A stretch of DNA of 64,000 nt. Origin: JAXIPB01 sp045403155. Lineage in GTDB: Bacteria; Actinomycetota; Actinomycetes; Mycobacteriales; Micromonosporaceae. The stretch is taken from positions 1 through 64,000 of the forward strand of contig JAXIPB010000088.1 in the NCBI GenBank assembly GCA_045403155.1, given 5' to 3'. Each line of letters starts with the position of its first letter. The first letter of the stretch is position 1. Shown in pieces: positions 47,340-56,503 of this stretch. The translations under genes and the position numbers were made by a program. Below the pieces are notes generated by a model, which saw nothing but the letters and a program-made list of their open reading frames with translations, made no database searches and was not told where the DNA came from.

Positions 47340-48323
47340 ATGGTCGATATCGGTCAACCTACGATCGCGGATGTCACCTTCCGCAACCCCCGCCATCCAG
47401 TCGTGGGGATTCACACCCTGCGCCTCAAGGACCTCTACCGCGGCTCCGCGGACCAGCCCGAGACCGCACGCCACCGCGTTCCCGTGCATCTCCTGGCACT
47501 CGTCACGGCCGGCCGGGCCAGCTTCACCGTCGACTTCGAGACCTACCCCTGCCGGCCCGGTGGGCTGCTGTGGGTTCGCCCCAGCCAGTTCGTAGGGTTC
47601 CCCCCGCCGGGCATCGACGCGACCCTGGTTCTGTTCGAACCGGGCTTCCCGTACGACGGTGCGGCGCCGGCCGGTACCCCGGCGATCACCAGCGGCGGCG
47701 CGAATTGGGTCACCGGCGGGACGTACTGGCAGCCCGCCGGCGAGGACGGGGAGGCGATAGTGGACGGGATCATTCAGCTCGAGATCGACTACGCCCGCAT
47801 CGTCAAAGGCGATGACATACCGCTGCAGGTGCTGCGCCATCAGCTCTCGGCTTTGCTGGTACGGGTCGCCCGCTTGGAGCCGGAAGGCGGACCCGGACAG
47901 GCCGCGGCGGACAGCGAGATTCTGACTCGCTTCCGGCGTGAGATCGACGGCGGATTCGCCAGTACGCGCCAGGTCGAGGAGTACGCGCAACGTCTCGGCT
48001 GCTCGGTGCGAACGCTCACCCGTGCCAGTCTCGCGGCGACGGGCCGCACCGCTAAGCAACTCGTTGACGATCGAGTGTCGCTGGAGGCCAAGCGCCTGCT
48101 CGCCGAGAGTGACCTGTCCGTAGCCGAGGTCGGCTCGCGGCTGGGGTTCAGTGAGCCGACCAATTTTGGGCGCTTCTTCACCCGTACCGTTGGGTCGTCG
48201 CCCGGACAGTTCCGGGCTGAGAGCATGCGCGCGGCCGCCGAGGCCAGTCGGGCAGCCGCGGCCGCTCCGCCGGCCCAGCCACTGGCGGCCGCACTCGCGA
48301 AGGCCGGCGCGTCGCGAGGCTGA
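47340..48323 (+). CDS. AraC-family transcriptional regulator
   Basis: 327 residues from ATG 47340. An N-terminal cupin-like sensing domain (HRVPVHLLALVTAGRASFTVDFE, CRPGGLLWVRPSQFVGF) precedes two helix-turn-helix units (EEYAQRLGCSVRTLTRASLAATGRTAKQLV and SVAEVGSRLGFSEPTNFGRFFTRTVGSSPGQFR). The Ala-rich tail of 40 residues is probably disordered. Its effector and target are unknown. Confidence 0.9.
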   Translation: MVDIGQPTIADVTFRNPRHPVVGIHTLRLKDLYRGSADQPETARHRVPVHLLALVTAGRASFTVDFETYPCRPGGLLWVRPSQFVGFPPPGIDATLVLFEPGFPYDGAAPAGTPAITSGGANWVTGGTYWQPAGEDGEAIVDGIIQLEIDYARIVKGDDIPLQVLRHQLSALLVRVARLEPEGGPGQAAADSEILTRFRREIDGGFASTRQVEEYAQRLGCSVRTLTRASLAATGRTAKQLVDDRVSLEAKRLLAESDLSVAEVGSRLGFSEPTNFGRFFTRTVGSSPGQFRAESMRAAAEASRAAAAAPPAQPLAAALAKAGASRG

Positions 48324-48402
48324 TACATCGCCTTTCGGCATGCCGAGCCGTCACGATGGGTGGATCCTGGATCTATGCCGGATCAGGAGGGGGAAGGGAT
48401 CC

Positions 48403-48825
48403 ATGCCGACACAACTCGTGCGTGACATCATGACGACACCGGTCGTCGGCGTCGCCGAAACTGCCACGCTCGTTGAGGCCGCTCGGCACATGAGAATGTA
48501 TGACATCGGGGACGTGCTCATCGTCGACGGCGACGCCGTGCGGGGTATTGTCACCGACCGCGACATCGTGATCCGGGCGCTTGCCGCCGATCTCGACCCG
48601 GCGACCACCACCGTTGGCGATGTCGCCACGCGCGATCCCGTCGTGATCGGGCCGGACCAGCCGGCAGCAGATGCGGTGCAACTCATGCGGGACCGGGCTC
48701 TGCGCCGGTTACCGGTGTGCGAGGACGGCCATTTGGTCGGCGTGATCACACTGGGTAACCTCGCGACGGAGCGGGATCCCGAATCCGCGCTCGCCGATAT
48801 CAGCGCCGCGCCGCCGGACCACTGA
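48403..48825 (+). CDS. tandem CBS-domain protein
   Basis: 140 residues from ATG 48403 after AGGAGGGGG. Two CBS motifs are seen: VRDIMTTPVVGVAETATLVEAARHM with GIVTDRDIVIRAL, and VGDVATRDPVVIGPDQPAADAVQLM with GVITLGNLA. Such proteins bind adenine nucleotides and resemble mycobacterial hypoxic response protein 1. It precedes the sigma module and may respond to energy state. Confidence 0.9.
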   Translation: MPTQLVRDIMTTPVVGVAETATLVEAARHMRMYDIGDVLIVDGDAVRGIVTDRDIVIRALAADLDPATTTVGDVATRDPVVIGPDQPAADAVQLMRDRALRRLPVCEDGHLVGVITLGNLATERDPESALADISAAPPDH

Positions 48826-48907
48826 GGGACTTTCCCCATTAATACGGAGTGAAAGCGGGTCCAGGTCGGTCGTTTCGCCGGCTCGGGACAGCCTCTAGGA
48901 TGACCAC

Positions 48908-49237
48908 GTGACCGCGGCCTACCTTTCGGTGGAAGAGAAACGCACCCCGAATGAGGCGGTCCTGGTCCTCACCGGCGAGATTGACATGGCGACGGCCGGT
49001 AACCTTCGAGCCGCGACCGACCGAAGCTTGCAAGACCCGCCTGGCCGACTGGTCCTCGACTTCTCCGGCGTGACGTTCTGCGACTCACAGGGCCTGGCCG
49101 TGCTCATCTCGCTCAATCGCGCGGCGACCGCGGCCGGAAGTCGGCTCGTGCTCACCAACGTCGGCGACTTTGTGGGTCGCCTCCTTGAGGTCACCGGCCT
49201 CGGAGCCGCGTTCGAGGTCGACGGGCGTACAGGCTAG
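48908..49237 (+). CDS. anti-sigma factor antagonist (solo STAS protein)
   Basis: 109 residues, GTG start. The STAS fold has ALVLVLTGEIDMATAGNLRAA-type start and VTFCDSQGLAVLI, with the phospho-acceptor Ser at 60. When unphosphorylated it should bind the RsbW-type kinase and free the sigma factor. It converges on the sigma gene 12 bp away and is the only STAS in the module that keeps the serine. Confidence 0.9.
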   Translation: MTAAYLSVEEKRTPNEAVLVLTGEIDMATAGNLRAATDRSLQDPPGRLVLDFSGVTFCDSQGLAVLISLNRAATAAGSRLVLTNVGDFVGRLLEVTGLGAAFEVDGRTG

Positions 49238-49249
49238 GGCGACGGTCGG

Positions 49250-50392
49250 TCAGCACTCCACAAGTTCCGTGCGCAGCTTCTGCAGGGTCTGCGAGAGCAG
49301 TCGCGACACGTGCATCTGAGATATGCCCAGTTGGGTGGCGATCTGCGACTGGGTCATGTCGCCGAAGAATCGCATCGTCAGGATCCGCCGTTCGCGTTCT
49401 GGTAGCGCGTTGAGTAGCGGCTTGACGGACTCGCGATTATCGACCGCCTCCATCCCGGGGTCCAGATCGCCCAGTGGGTCCGCGATGCCCGAGTCGGTGT
49501 CTGGCCCCGCGGGCGCGGAGAGTGACACCGGGTTGTAGACGCGGGCGACCTCGATCGCTTCAACCACGTCCTCCTCGGTGACACCGAGATGACGTGCGAG
49601 GTCGGTGACGCTTGGTGAGCCGGCCAATGTCTGGCTGAGTTCCACCCTCGCCCGATTGACCTGGAGTCGAAGTTCCTGCAGCCGCCTCGGGACCTTGATG
49701 CGCCAGCCCTTGTCCCGGAAGTAGCGGCGGATTTCGCCGACGATCGTCGGCGTCGCGTAGCCGACGAACTCACAACCACGATCCGGGTCGTAGCCGTCAA
49801 CGGCGTTGACCAGGCCGACCATCGCGACCTGAATCAGGTCATCGACGGGCTCGCCGCGGTCACGGAATCGTCGCGCGAGGCGTTGGGCGAAGGCGACGTT
49901 GTCCTCAATGGCCTGCCGCCGGAGCTCCGCGCGGTCGGGATTGCGGGCCGGCAGCCCCGCGGCGGCTGACAGGAGTCCGTGGACGGTGATATCCCGGCTG
50001 CCCGGCCAACGCTCACTGATGTTGGCCGTGCCGTACGGGGTAGGATCTGTGGGCTCGGCCGCGTACCGGGAAATGATCTCCTCGGGTTCGGTGTAGGTGC
50101 TCAGCCGCTTGTCGAGGCCGACGACCTCGAGAACCTCGAGGCAGGATCCGCGTGCTCCGATGACGTAGAGGCATCCACCCGCGCGCTCGGCTCGCCGAGC
50201 CAGGCCGACCAGCATGCCGGCCGCGTTCGCATCGAGGAGCTTGACTCGCCACAAATCAACGACGAGGTTGTGCCTGCGCTCCGCCAACCGGGCCGACACC
50301 ACGGCCTTGAGCCGAGGCGTCGTCGCGAGGTCGAGTGAGCCCTCGACGAGGATTACGTCTGCGTCTTCGAGTCGCCGTACTTCGATCCGCAT
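49250..50392 (-). CDS. STAS-sigma fusion, SigB/SigF-type sigma factor
   Basis: 380 residues from ATG 50392, six bases after GGAGGGG. Residues 1-105 form a STAS domain in which the phospho-serine position is alanine (LLDANAAGML, A55). Residues about 150-380 are a complete SigB/SigF/SigG-type sigma factor: region 2 FRDRGEPVDDLIQVAMVGL, region 3 SVTDLARHLGVTEEDV, region 4 MTQSQIATQLGISQMHVSRLL. Fusing an antagonist-like domain to the sigma factor could tune its capture by the kinase. Normal SigF proteins are about 260 residues with no STAS. Confidence 0.9.
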   Translation of the reverse strand: MRIEVRRLEDADVILVEGSLDLATTPRLKAVVSARLAERRHNLVVDLWRVKLLDANAAGMLVGLARRAERAGGCLYVIGARGSCLEVLEVVGLDKRLSTYTEPEEIISRYAAEPTDPTPYGTANISERWPGSRDITVHGLLSAAAGLPARNPDRAELRRQAIEDNVAFAQRLARRFRDRGEPVDDLIQVAMVGLVNAVDGYDPDRGCEFVGYATPTIVGEIRRYFRDKGWRIKVPRRLQELRLQVNRARVELSQTLAGSPSVTDLARHLGVTEEDVVEAIEVARVYNPVSLSAPAGPDTDSGIADPLGDLDPGMEAVDNRESVKPLLNALPERERRILTMRFFGDMTQSQIATQLGISQMHVSRLLSQTLQKLRTELVEC

Positions 50393-50546
50393 GCCGCACC
50401 CCTCCCCGGGTCGCTGCACCAGTGTCGTTGCGCGTCGTGCTCCTGTTGCTCAATTCTCTAGCCAAACGAGCGCTAACTCAAACCGCTCGACTGGGAGGAT
50501 TGCCCAAACGGATGAGTGACGTTGCGAAAGATGTCCCGATGAATGC

Positions 50547-51320
50547 CTATTCAGGCAGGCCAGCGGCTCCTTGATTGCGATGCGTAATCTTGCGAACTCG
50601 CACAGTAGCCCAGACGATCTTCCCAGTATGTGGGAGAAAACTGCCCCAGGCGGCCGCGAGAGCATCGACCAGGAGGAGGCCGCGTCCGCTCTCAGACGAC
50701 TCGTCGACGATGCCGGAGAGTCGAGCCTCGCCGTCCCCGCCGTCGCGCACCGCGATGTGCAGCATTGGGGGGATCAACCGCAGTGTGAGGTCGATCGGCG
50801 TGCCCGCATGCAGCACCGCGTTCGTCACGAGTTCCGATGCGACGAGTTGGGCCGCATCCTCGCCTCGTACGCCCTCAGCGGCACAGAATTCCTGTACAAC
50901 GGTTCGGGCGACGCCCGGCGCATTTCGATCCGGCGGAATCTGTTGTTGACGCCGTGGCGGAACCGGCCACTGGCCGACCTCCACCTTGGCGGCGGCGAGG
51001 TCTGGACAGAAGGTCACATATCCCAGGACGCCCAGCGTCCTGGCCGCATGGACGAGGTCATGCGAGGCACCGGCGATGATGAGTCGCGTACCAGGCCAGC
51101 GCGCGGCCTGCTGCGCCACGGCCGCGACGACGGTTAAGCCGACGTCGTCGGCGACCGACAGCGTGGAGACGTCGATCACCAGGCCTGCCGGCTGCTCGGC
51201 GACACACTCCAGCAACGCGACCCGCAGATCGGCGGCCGTGTAGGCGTCGAGCACACCGTCGGGCCGGACCACTGACACCGGCTGGGTGTGCACCATCTCC
51301 ACGCTGAATTGACCATTCAT
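50547..51320 (-). CDS. STAS-HATPase fusion, RsbW-like anti-sigma kinase
   Basis: 257 residues from ATG 51320; the open frame further upstream lacks a start with a good site. Residues 1-105 are a STAS domain with aspartate at the phospho-serine position (SVADDVGL, D59). A HATPase follows: DAAQLVASELVTNAVLHAGTP (N box), VRDGGDGEARL (G1) and GRGLLLVDALAAAWG (G2). It should phosphorylate STAS serine and sequester sigma. It sits upstream of the sigma gene in the same direction, 155 bp apart. Confidence 0.88.
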   Translation of the reverse strand: MNGQFSVEMVHTQPVSVVRPDGVLDAYTAADLRVALLECVAEQPAGLVIDVSTLSVADDVGLTVVAAVAQQAARWPGTRLIIAGASHDLVHAARTLGVLGYVTFCPDLAAAKVEVGQWPVPPRRQQQIPPDRNAPGVARTVVQEFCAAEGVRGEDAAQLVASELVTNAVLHAGTPIDLTLRLIPPMLHIAVRDGGDGEARLSGIVDESSESGRGLLLVDALAAAWGSFLPHTGKIVWATVRVRKITHRNQGAAGLPE

Positions 51321-51544
51321 CAAGGAATGCCCCGACTCACCCACACTCCTACCCCACCGAGCCCACTCCAATCTCACCACGGGCCGCGGCGTTCCTGCGA
51401 TCCACCCTCGGCCCGCCCCCGGCCCGACGCCGGCAGCGTCCGTCCCGGACGCGAGGACGTCACACCCGGAGCCACTGACACCCCCGCACTCGCTTGTCCC
51501 ACTCATGTCGACACCCCCCTGCCTGTCGACGGGCTGCTCTGGCC

Positions 51545-51994
51545 TCAGTTAACGCAGACGTCGAGGTGGGATCGGCCACTCTGCCGCTGGGATACGGACG
51601 AAGGGCCTCCCCGCTCCTGGTACTCCTTCTGCCGCTGCGCCTTCGCACGGGCCCGCGCCAAGCGACTATCGAGGACACCGACATCGGCCAACTGACGCCG
51701 ATCGAGCGTGTCCTGCCAACCCAGGTCCTTGAGCATGGTGCGGTCGTTCTCGGTGAAGCCGCCCCATACGCCATACTCCTCGCCGATCTTGAGTGCGTGA
51801 GTGGCGCACTGCATGCGTACCGGGCAGTCCGTGCAGATCCTTTTCGCGGCGGCCTCGCGCAGCCGTCGACTGATCCGACCGAGGTCGTCGTCGGGGTGGA
51901 AGAACTGGGTGCCCGTGCGGTCTCGGCAGCGACCAAGGAGTTGCCACTCCCAGACCTCGCTGATCGGCTGCAACCGCAGTGTCGACCTCCCCAT
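51545..51994 (-). CDS. WhiB-family [4Fe-4S] transcription factor
   Basis: 149 residues from ATG 51994 after GGGAGG. Four cluster cysteines: C23, C54, C57 and C63 (CTDCPVRMQC), then the GVWGG turn at 75-79 and a basic C-terminal helix (RARAKAQRQKEYQERGG). WhiB proteins bind sigma region 4 and sense redox or nitric oxide. The tail after 110 is longer than in WhiB1-type proteins. It lies upstream of the anti-sigma gene. Confidence 0.92.
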   Translation of the reverse strand: MGRSTLRLQPISEVWEWQLLGRCRDRTGTQFFHPDDDLGRISRRLREAAAKRICTDCPVRMQCATHALKIGEEYGVWGGFTENDRTMLKDLGWQDTLDRRQLADVGVLDSRLARARAKAQRQKEYQERGGPSSVSQRQSGRSHLDVCVN

Positions 51995-52169
51995 GCCCCC
52001 ACCTCCCACTCACCGCACGCATGGCGGCCTTACCCCGCTCGCTCTGTCACGTGTTTCCCAGCCGGCGGCGACCGAAACCTCCGCCATTCGAGCAATGAGT
52101 CGCGGCGGATCACCTCAGGGATGACCCGCCACGACGGCGCGGCCATTGGGGAGAATGGCCACCCGATCA

Positions 52170-52313
52170 CTACGTGAAAATGCTGACGCCCCCCGGGCCG
52201 ACGAGCAGCCCGACGATGATGAGCACGATGCCCCATAGCATCTGGCGCCGGAACAGCGCAACGATGCCTGAGACGACGAGCACAACCGCGAGAATCCACA
52301 ACACGAGTTCCAT
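52170..52313 (-). CDS. GPGG-motif small membrane protein
   Basis: 47 residues: MELVLWILAVVLVVSGIVAL, FRRQMLWGIVLIIVGLLV, then GPGGVSIFT. Two short membrane segments joined by a basic turn and the terminal GPGG motif define a small actinobacterial family. Its role is unknown. Divergent from the ROK regulator gene. Confidence 0.85.
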   Translation of the reverse strand: MELVLWILAVVLVVSGIVALFRRQMLWGIVLIIVGLLVGPGGVSIFT

Positions 52314-52395
52314 AGCCACGAGATACCCGGAGGACACGCGGTCAAACATCGTCCGCGGCCTCCCAGGCGCATGGTCAAGCGGCTCATGGGATTGT

Positions 52396-53580
52396 GTGCG
52401 CGTGGCCAACCTCGCCGGTTCGTCGAAGTTGCTCCGCGCAATGAACTCGAGCGCGGCCCTGTCGCTTCTCTTCGAGCGAGGTCGCCTCACCCGCGGCGAT
52501 CTTCGCGCGGCGACCGGTCTGTCCAAGCCGACGGTCTCCGACGCCTTGCGGCGACTCGTGGTGGCGGACCTGGCGGTTGTCGCCGGGCACGTGAGTGGTG
52601 GCCCAGGACCCAACGCCGAGATTTACGCGATCAACCGAGACGCGGCCCATGCCGCGGCGGTGTCCGTGCGCGAGGGCCCGGATGGACCTTCGGTCGCCGC
52701 GGCGCTGTGCGACCTTACCGGTGCGGTTCGGTGCGAGTTCGAGCGCCCGATCGACCTGACCAAGTCCGATCCTGTCAGCGTGGTGGCGTCAGCCGTTGGC
52801 GCTCTCGCGCCGACGGACGGAGGACCGATCCGGCTGGCCCAGGTTCAGCTGGGTATCGGCGGTTCGTTCGACCGAGGCACCCGGACGATCCATCACGTCG
52901 ACCTCGCCGGATTCGATCGGCCCGGCCTCGTCGACAGCATCGCCGAGCGCATTGGCGCTCCCGTCGATGTGGACAACGACGTCAACCTCGCCACCGTTGC
53001 CGAGCGCCGGTATGGCTGCGCCGCGGGCGCCGTCGGCTTCGCATTGCTATGGCTCGGTGAGGGCGTCGGCCTCGGCATTGACCTGGGCGGCACGCTGCTG
53101 CGCGGTGCGCGCGGTGGAGCCGGCGAAATTGGCTACATGCCAATGCGCGATGTCTTGAGTGAGGGCGCGCGCGCCGCCATGGACGCCGCCGACCTCCATG
53201 ACCTCATCAGCGGCGACGCCGCACGGAATCTGGCGGAGCGGTGCGGCCACGTCGCTCGTACGACGGAGGAGGCGGTCGCGTCCGCGGTCACCGATCCCGC
53301 CTTCCTGACCACATTCGCCGACCGGGTCGCGGTTGGGCTGGCCGCTGTGGTCGCTGTGCTCGACCCCGCCATGGTCGTCCTCGCCGGGCCGATCGCCTCC
53401 GCCGGCGGCACCGCCCTCCGCGACGGAGTCGTGGAGGCCCTTCGTCGAGCGGCTCCATTGGAGACGGCTGTCGAGGTGACCGCCGTCGACGGCGATCCGG
53501 TGATACTCGGCGCCTTGGATGCAGCGCTGGCCGCCGTGCGCGACCGGCTCGTGGCGAACCTTCGCCAGCCGGATTCCTGA
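52396..53580 (+). CDS. ROK-family transcriptional repressor
   Basis: 394 residues from GTG 52396 (GTG 52402 is an alternative). An N-terminal winged helix (ALSLLFERGRLTRGDLRAATGLSKPTVSDALRRL) is fused to a sugar-kinase-like ROK domain: VDVDNDVNLATVAERRYG, LGEGVGLGIDLGGTLLRGARGGAGEIGYMP. The usual CGRRGCLE zinc motif is absent after GEIGYMP (RDVLSEGARAAMD), suggesting loss of zinc binding. It probably senses a sugar; no target operon is evident beside it. Confidence 0.87.
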   Translation: MRVANLAGSSKLLRAMNSSAALSLLFERGRLTRGDLRAATGLSKPTVSDALRRLVVADLAVVAGHVSGGPGPNAEIYAINRDAAHAAAVSVREGPDGPSVAAALCDLTGAVRCEFERPIDLTKSDPVSVVASAVGALAPTDGGPIRLAQVQLGIGGSFDRGTRTIHHVDLAGFDRPGLVDSIAERIGAPVDVDNDVNLATVAERRYGCAAGAVGFALLWLGEGVGLGIDLGGTLLRGARGGAGEIGYMPMRDVLSEGARAAMDAADLHDLISGDAARNLAERCGHVARTTEEAVASAVTDPAFLTTFADRVAVGLAAVVAVLDPAMVVLAGPIASAGGTALRDGVVEALRRAAPLETAVEVTAVDGDPVILGALDAALAAVRDRLVANLRQPDS

Positions 53581-53697
53581 GCATCACTTGGTCTTTGCCG
53601 AAACCCGGCGCACTGTCTCCTCGTACTTCCTCGTTCGGATGCATCGCGAGCGCCATCCGAACATGGGGCAGCGCCTCGGCCCGCCCCAATCCAGCGC

Positions 53698-53762
53698 CGA
53701 TCATGATTTGGAGGTCATGATCGGCGCGGTTTGAGGACCGCGAGGTCATGATCGGCGCGGTC
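53698..53762. repeat. dispersed palindromic repeat family A, copy 3
   Basis: Inverted copy of the 26-bp core (53698-53723) followed by a second half-copy GAGGTCATGATCGGCGCGG at 53741-53762. The two GGTCATGATCGGCGCGG segments form a direct repeat. Confidence 0.8.
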
Positions 53763-53861
53763 GCGGGGTGGCTGGGTGATGACTCGCGCGAAGATGAGGT
53801 GGCGGCTGTCCGGCGTTTCGGCGGTTTCCCGGCGATTGGTCTCGGGTAAGGTCCGCGTCCG

Positions 53862-55787
53862 ATGAAAGATCTACTCCTTACCCGGCGACTACGCCGCACG
53901 GCGAACACAGCGTTCGGCTGGCGCACGCTTCGCCCTGCCCAACTTCGCGCCGCGCGGGCGCTGATGCGCGGCCGCGACGCCCTCGTCGTCCTGCCAACCG
54001 GAGCCGGAAAGTCGGCCGTCTACCAGATCCCGGGCGTCCTGCTTTCGGGACCGACCGTGGTTATCTCGCCGCTGCTGGCCTTGCAGCAGGACCAGATCGC
54101 CGGGCTCAATGGCCGCGACAGCGACCTCACCCGCGGGGTGAGGATCAGCTCGGCCGAGACGCCGAAGCAGCAGCAGGCCGCCCTCGATGCCATCAACACG
54201 GGTCGGGCCCGTTTCCTGTTCATCACCCCCGAGCAGCTTGCTCAGCCGGAACGCCTGGAGCAGATACGGTCGTTGCGGCCCGCGCTGGTCGCCGTCGACG
54301 AGGCGCATTGCCTCTCGGCGTGGGGCCACGACTTTCGGCCCGACTACCTGACCCTCGGGCAGGCGTTGCAGGCACTGGCGCCGAAGCGGCGAGGGCTGCG
54401 GCGCCTCATCGGCCGCCTACCCGCCCGCCCGCCCGTGGTTGCGCTGACAGCCACCGCATCGCCACCGGTACGCGACGACATCGCGTCCCGCCTGCGCCTG
54501 CGCGATCCCGAGGTGGTCATCGGCGGCCTGGACCGGACCAACATCTACCTGGAGGCGACACACTGCGCCGAGGAGGACCACCGCTGGCGGCGGCTTCTGG
54601 CGGTGCTCGACTCGGATCCCGGAGGCGGCATCGTCTACGTCCCAACCCGGCGCGCGGCCGAGGAACTGACCGACCGACTCGTTGAGGCCGGCTACCGGTG
54701 CGCGTACTACCACGGCGGCATGGCTTCCGGTTCGCGTACGAAGCGGCATGAGCAATTCCTCGCCGGACAGATTCCCGTGATGGTGGCGACCTCGGCCTTC
54801 GGCATGGGCATCGACAAGCCGGACATCCGGTGGGTCACCCATATGGCGTTGCCCGACTCCCCGGACAGCTACCTGCAGGAGATCGGCCGCGCCGGCCGGG
54901 ACGGGCTTCCTGCCCGCGCGGTGCTGCTGTTCCGGGCCGAGGACGTGGCATTGCAGCGATACTTCAGCAGCGGCGCACCCGCCGAAACCGAGATACGAGA
55001 TCTGGTGGCGGTGGTTCGGCAGCGGCCGCACGCCCGCGCCGAGCTGCGTGAGCTCAGCGGGTTCAGCGCCCGCAAGCTGACCCAGTTGATCACACTACTC
55101 GAGGAGGTCGGCGCGGTCATCACGGACGAGGATGGCAGGGTGCGCAGCCCCGCGAGCGCGCCGCTGCCGGTCGATGCGGCAAGACTCGCGCTGGCCGAAG
55201 TCGAGCGCCATCAAACGGTGCAACGAACCCGCATCGACATGATGCGCCAATTCGCCGAGAGTAGGACCTGCCGTGGTCAAGCGCTGCTGGCCTACTTCGG
55301 TGACCGCATCGACGGTCCGTGCGGCCACTGCGACAACTGCACGACCGGTGCCGCGCCGTCGGTGCCACGACGTGCGCGACGCTGGCGCCGGGAGCCGGCG
55401 CGGCGCGCGCAATTGCCAACCGCGACACCGTCGTCGGCGGCACCGGCACGTGTGCCGTTGCGAAGCGCGAGTGCCGGTTCGGGTGTGCGCGCGGAAGTAC
55501 CGCATACGCCCGGCCGCGGCCGCGGAGTGAGCCTGCCCCGGCAGCCGTCGCCGGCCACCGCCGCCGACGCGGTCCGGGACCGGGCCACGACCGCGACTGG
55601 TAACGAGTCCACCGGGAACGAGCCTTATCCCCTGCACAGCACGGTCCGGCACACGGCATGGGGCACGGGCACAGTGCTCGGCTACGAGAGCGATCGGATG
55701 ACGGTGCTCTTCGATTCTGTCGGATATAAGACGCTATCGCTGGCGGCCGTGCGCAGAGGCAACCTGCTGGCCCTCGAAACGGACTGA
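53862..55787 (+). CDS. RecQ-family ATP-dependent DNA helicase with a UvrD/PcrA-like tail
   Basis: 641 residues. Helicase motifs: PTGAGKSAVYQIPG (I), DEAHCLSAWGHDFRPDY (II), ALTATASPPVRDDI (III), TSAFGMGIDKPDIRWVTH and QEIGRAGRDGLPARA (V-VI). A zinc site follows (CRGQALLAYFG to CGHCDNC). Instead of an HRDC domain the C-terminus has an Arg/Pro linker and a final 50-residue Tudor-like module (VRHTAWGTGTVLGYESDRMTVLFDSVGYKTL) of the kind found at the end of PcrA/UvrD. It unwinds DNA in repair and recombination. Confidence 0.9.
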   Translation: MKDLLLTRRLRRTANTAFGWRTLRPAQLRAARALMRGRDALVVLPTGAGKSAVYQIPGVLLSGPTVVISPLLALQQDQIAGLNGRDSDLTRGVRISSAETPKQQQAALDAINTGRARFLFITPEQLAQPERLEQIRSLRPALVAVDEAHCLSAWGHDFRPDYLTLGQALQALAPKRRGLRRLIGRLPARPPVVALTATASPPVRDDIASRLRLRDPEVVIGGLDRTNIYLEATHCAEEDHRWRRLLAVLDSDPGGGIVYVPTRRAAEELTDRLVEAGYRCAYYHGGMASGSRTKRHEQFLAGQIPVMVATSAFGMGIDKPDIRWVTHMALPDSPDSYLQEIGRAGRDGLPARAVLLFRAEDVALQRYFSSGAPAETEIRDLVAVVRQRPHARAELRELSGFSARKLTQLITLLEEVGAVITDEDGRVRSPASAPLPVDAARLALAEVERHQTVQRTRIDMMRQFAESRTCRGQALLAYFGDRIDGPCGHCDNCTTGAAPSVPRRARRWRREPARRAQLPTATPSSAAPARVPLRSASAGSGVRAEVPHTPGRGRGVSLPRQPSPATAADAVRDRATTATGNESTGNEPYPLHSTVRHTAWGTGTVLGYESDRMTVLFDSVGYKTLSLAAVRRGNLLALETD

Positions 55788-55923
55788 GACGGGCGGATTT
55801 TATGCCAAGCCGTCGGCGGCGCAAGTCCAAGATGCGCCAACCGTCACCCTTTGCATGCCCGGCCGGTCGAGGGTGGACGGTCGGTTGATATGGGTCGGCG
55901 TCAGTCGACCGTACCGTGTCGTC

Positions 55924-56406
55924 ATGGCCAAGACCCGTACCGTCACTAGCGCTGGCGTCATCGCCACCGCAGCCCTTGTCGCTCTCTTCGGCAACCAGGC
56001 CGTCACCGAGTGGGTCGCAAGACACACCAGTGGAGACACTCTGCTGGGATGGTTCCTGCGGGTCCTCAGCTGGCCCTCGTGGATTTTCCTGCCCCGCGAA
56101 GGTGCGGCCAATCCGATCCGCGATCTGCTCTTCTTCGACCTGCGGGCGATCCTCGTCATCGCCTTCGTCGCGGTCATCCTGGCGTGGGTCGGGAAGGGCG
56201 TCTCGACCGGCGGCGCGGCGTTCGTCATCGGCTGGGCCGCTCTCATCCTCGGTGCCGCCCTCGCGGCGTTCCTCGCCGCGTTCATCCTCTCGAACCCCAC
56301 CCTGCTCGGCGCCTTCACCGCCGCGGCCGGCGGGGGGACATACGGGCTTTTCGTTGGCTGGATCGTCGGCCTGGTCGTCGGGTCGACCGCGAAGAGATCC
56401 AGCTGA
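55924..56406 (+). CDS. four-helix membrane protein
   Basis: 160 residues from ATG 55924. Hydrophobic segments lie at about 8-25, 75-95, 98-125 and 130-152. FLRVLSWPSWIFLPREGAANPIRDLLFFDLR is a distinctive extracytoplasmic or amphipathic stretch. Gly/Ala-rich helices recall small membrane proteins of unknown role. A strong hairpin terminator follows. Confidence 0.75.
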   Translation: MAKTRTVTSAGVIATAALVALFGNQAVTEWVARHTSGDTLLGWFLRVLSWPSWIFLPREGAANPIRDLLFFDLRAILVIAFVAVILAWVGKGVSTGGAAFVIGWAALILGAALAAFLAAFILSNPTLLGAFTAAAGGGTYGLFVGWIVGLVVGSTAKRSS

Positions 56407-56430
56407 TCCTCCAAGATCCACCCGTTAGGA

Positions 56431-56469
56431 AGGGTCCCCTCCTCACGCTTTACTAGAGGAGGGGCCCCT
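56431..56469. terminator. bidirectional hairpin terminator
   Basis: AGGGTCCCCTCCTC pairs with GAGGAGGGGCCCCT (one mismatch) around ACGCTTTACTA. It lies between convergent genes and ends both. Confidence 0.75.
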
Positions 56470-56503
56470 CAGAACGCTTTATGTATGGGAACCCCGCCCA
56501 ACC

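Noticed and set aside
49250..50392. Two separate genes misjoined as a STAS-sigma fusion
   Set aside because: The frame is continuous, with one ribosome site at the STAS start and no stop or start with a site at the junction.
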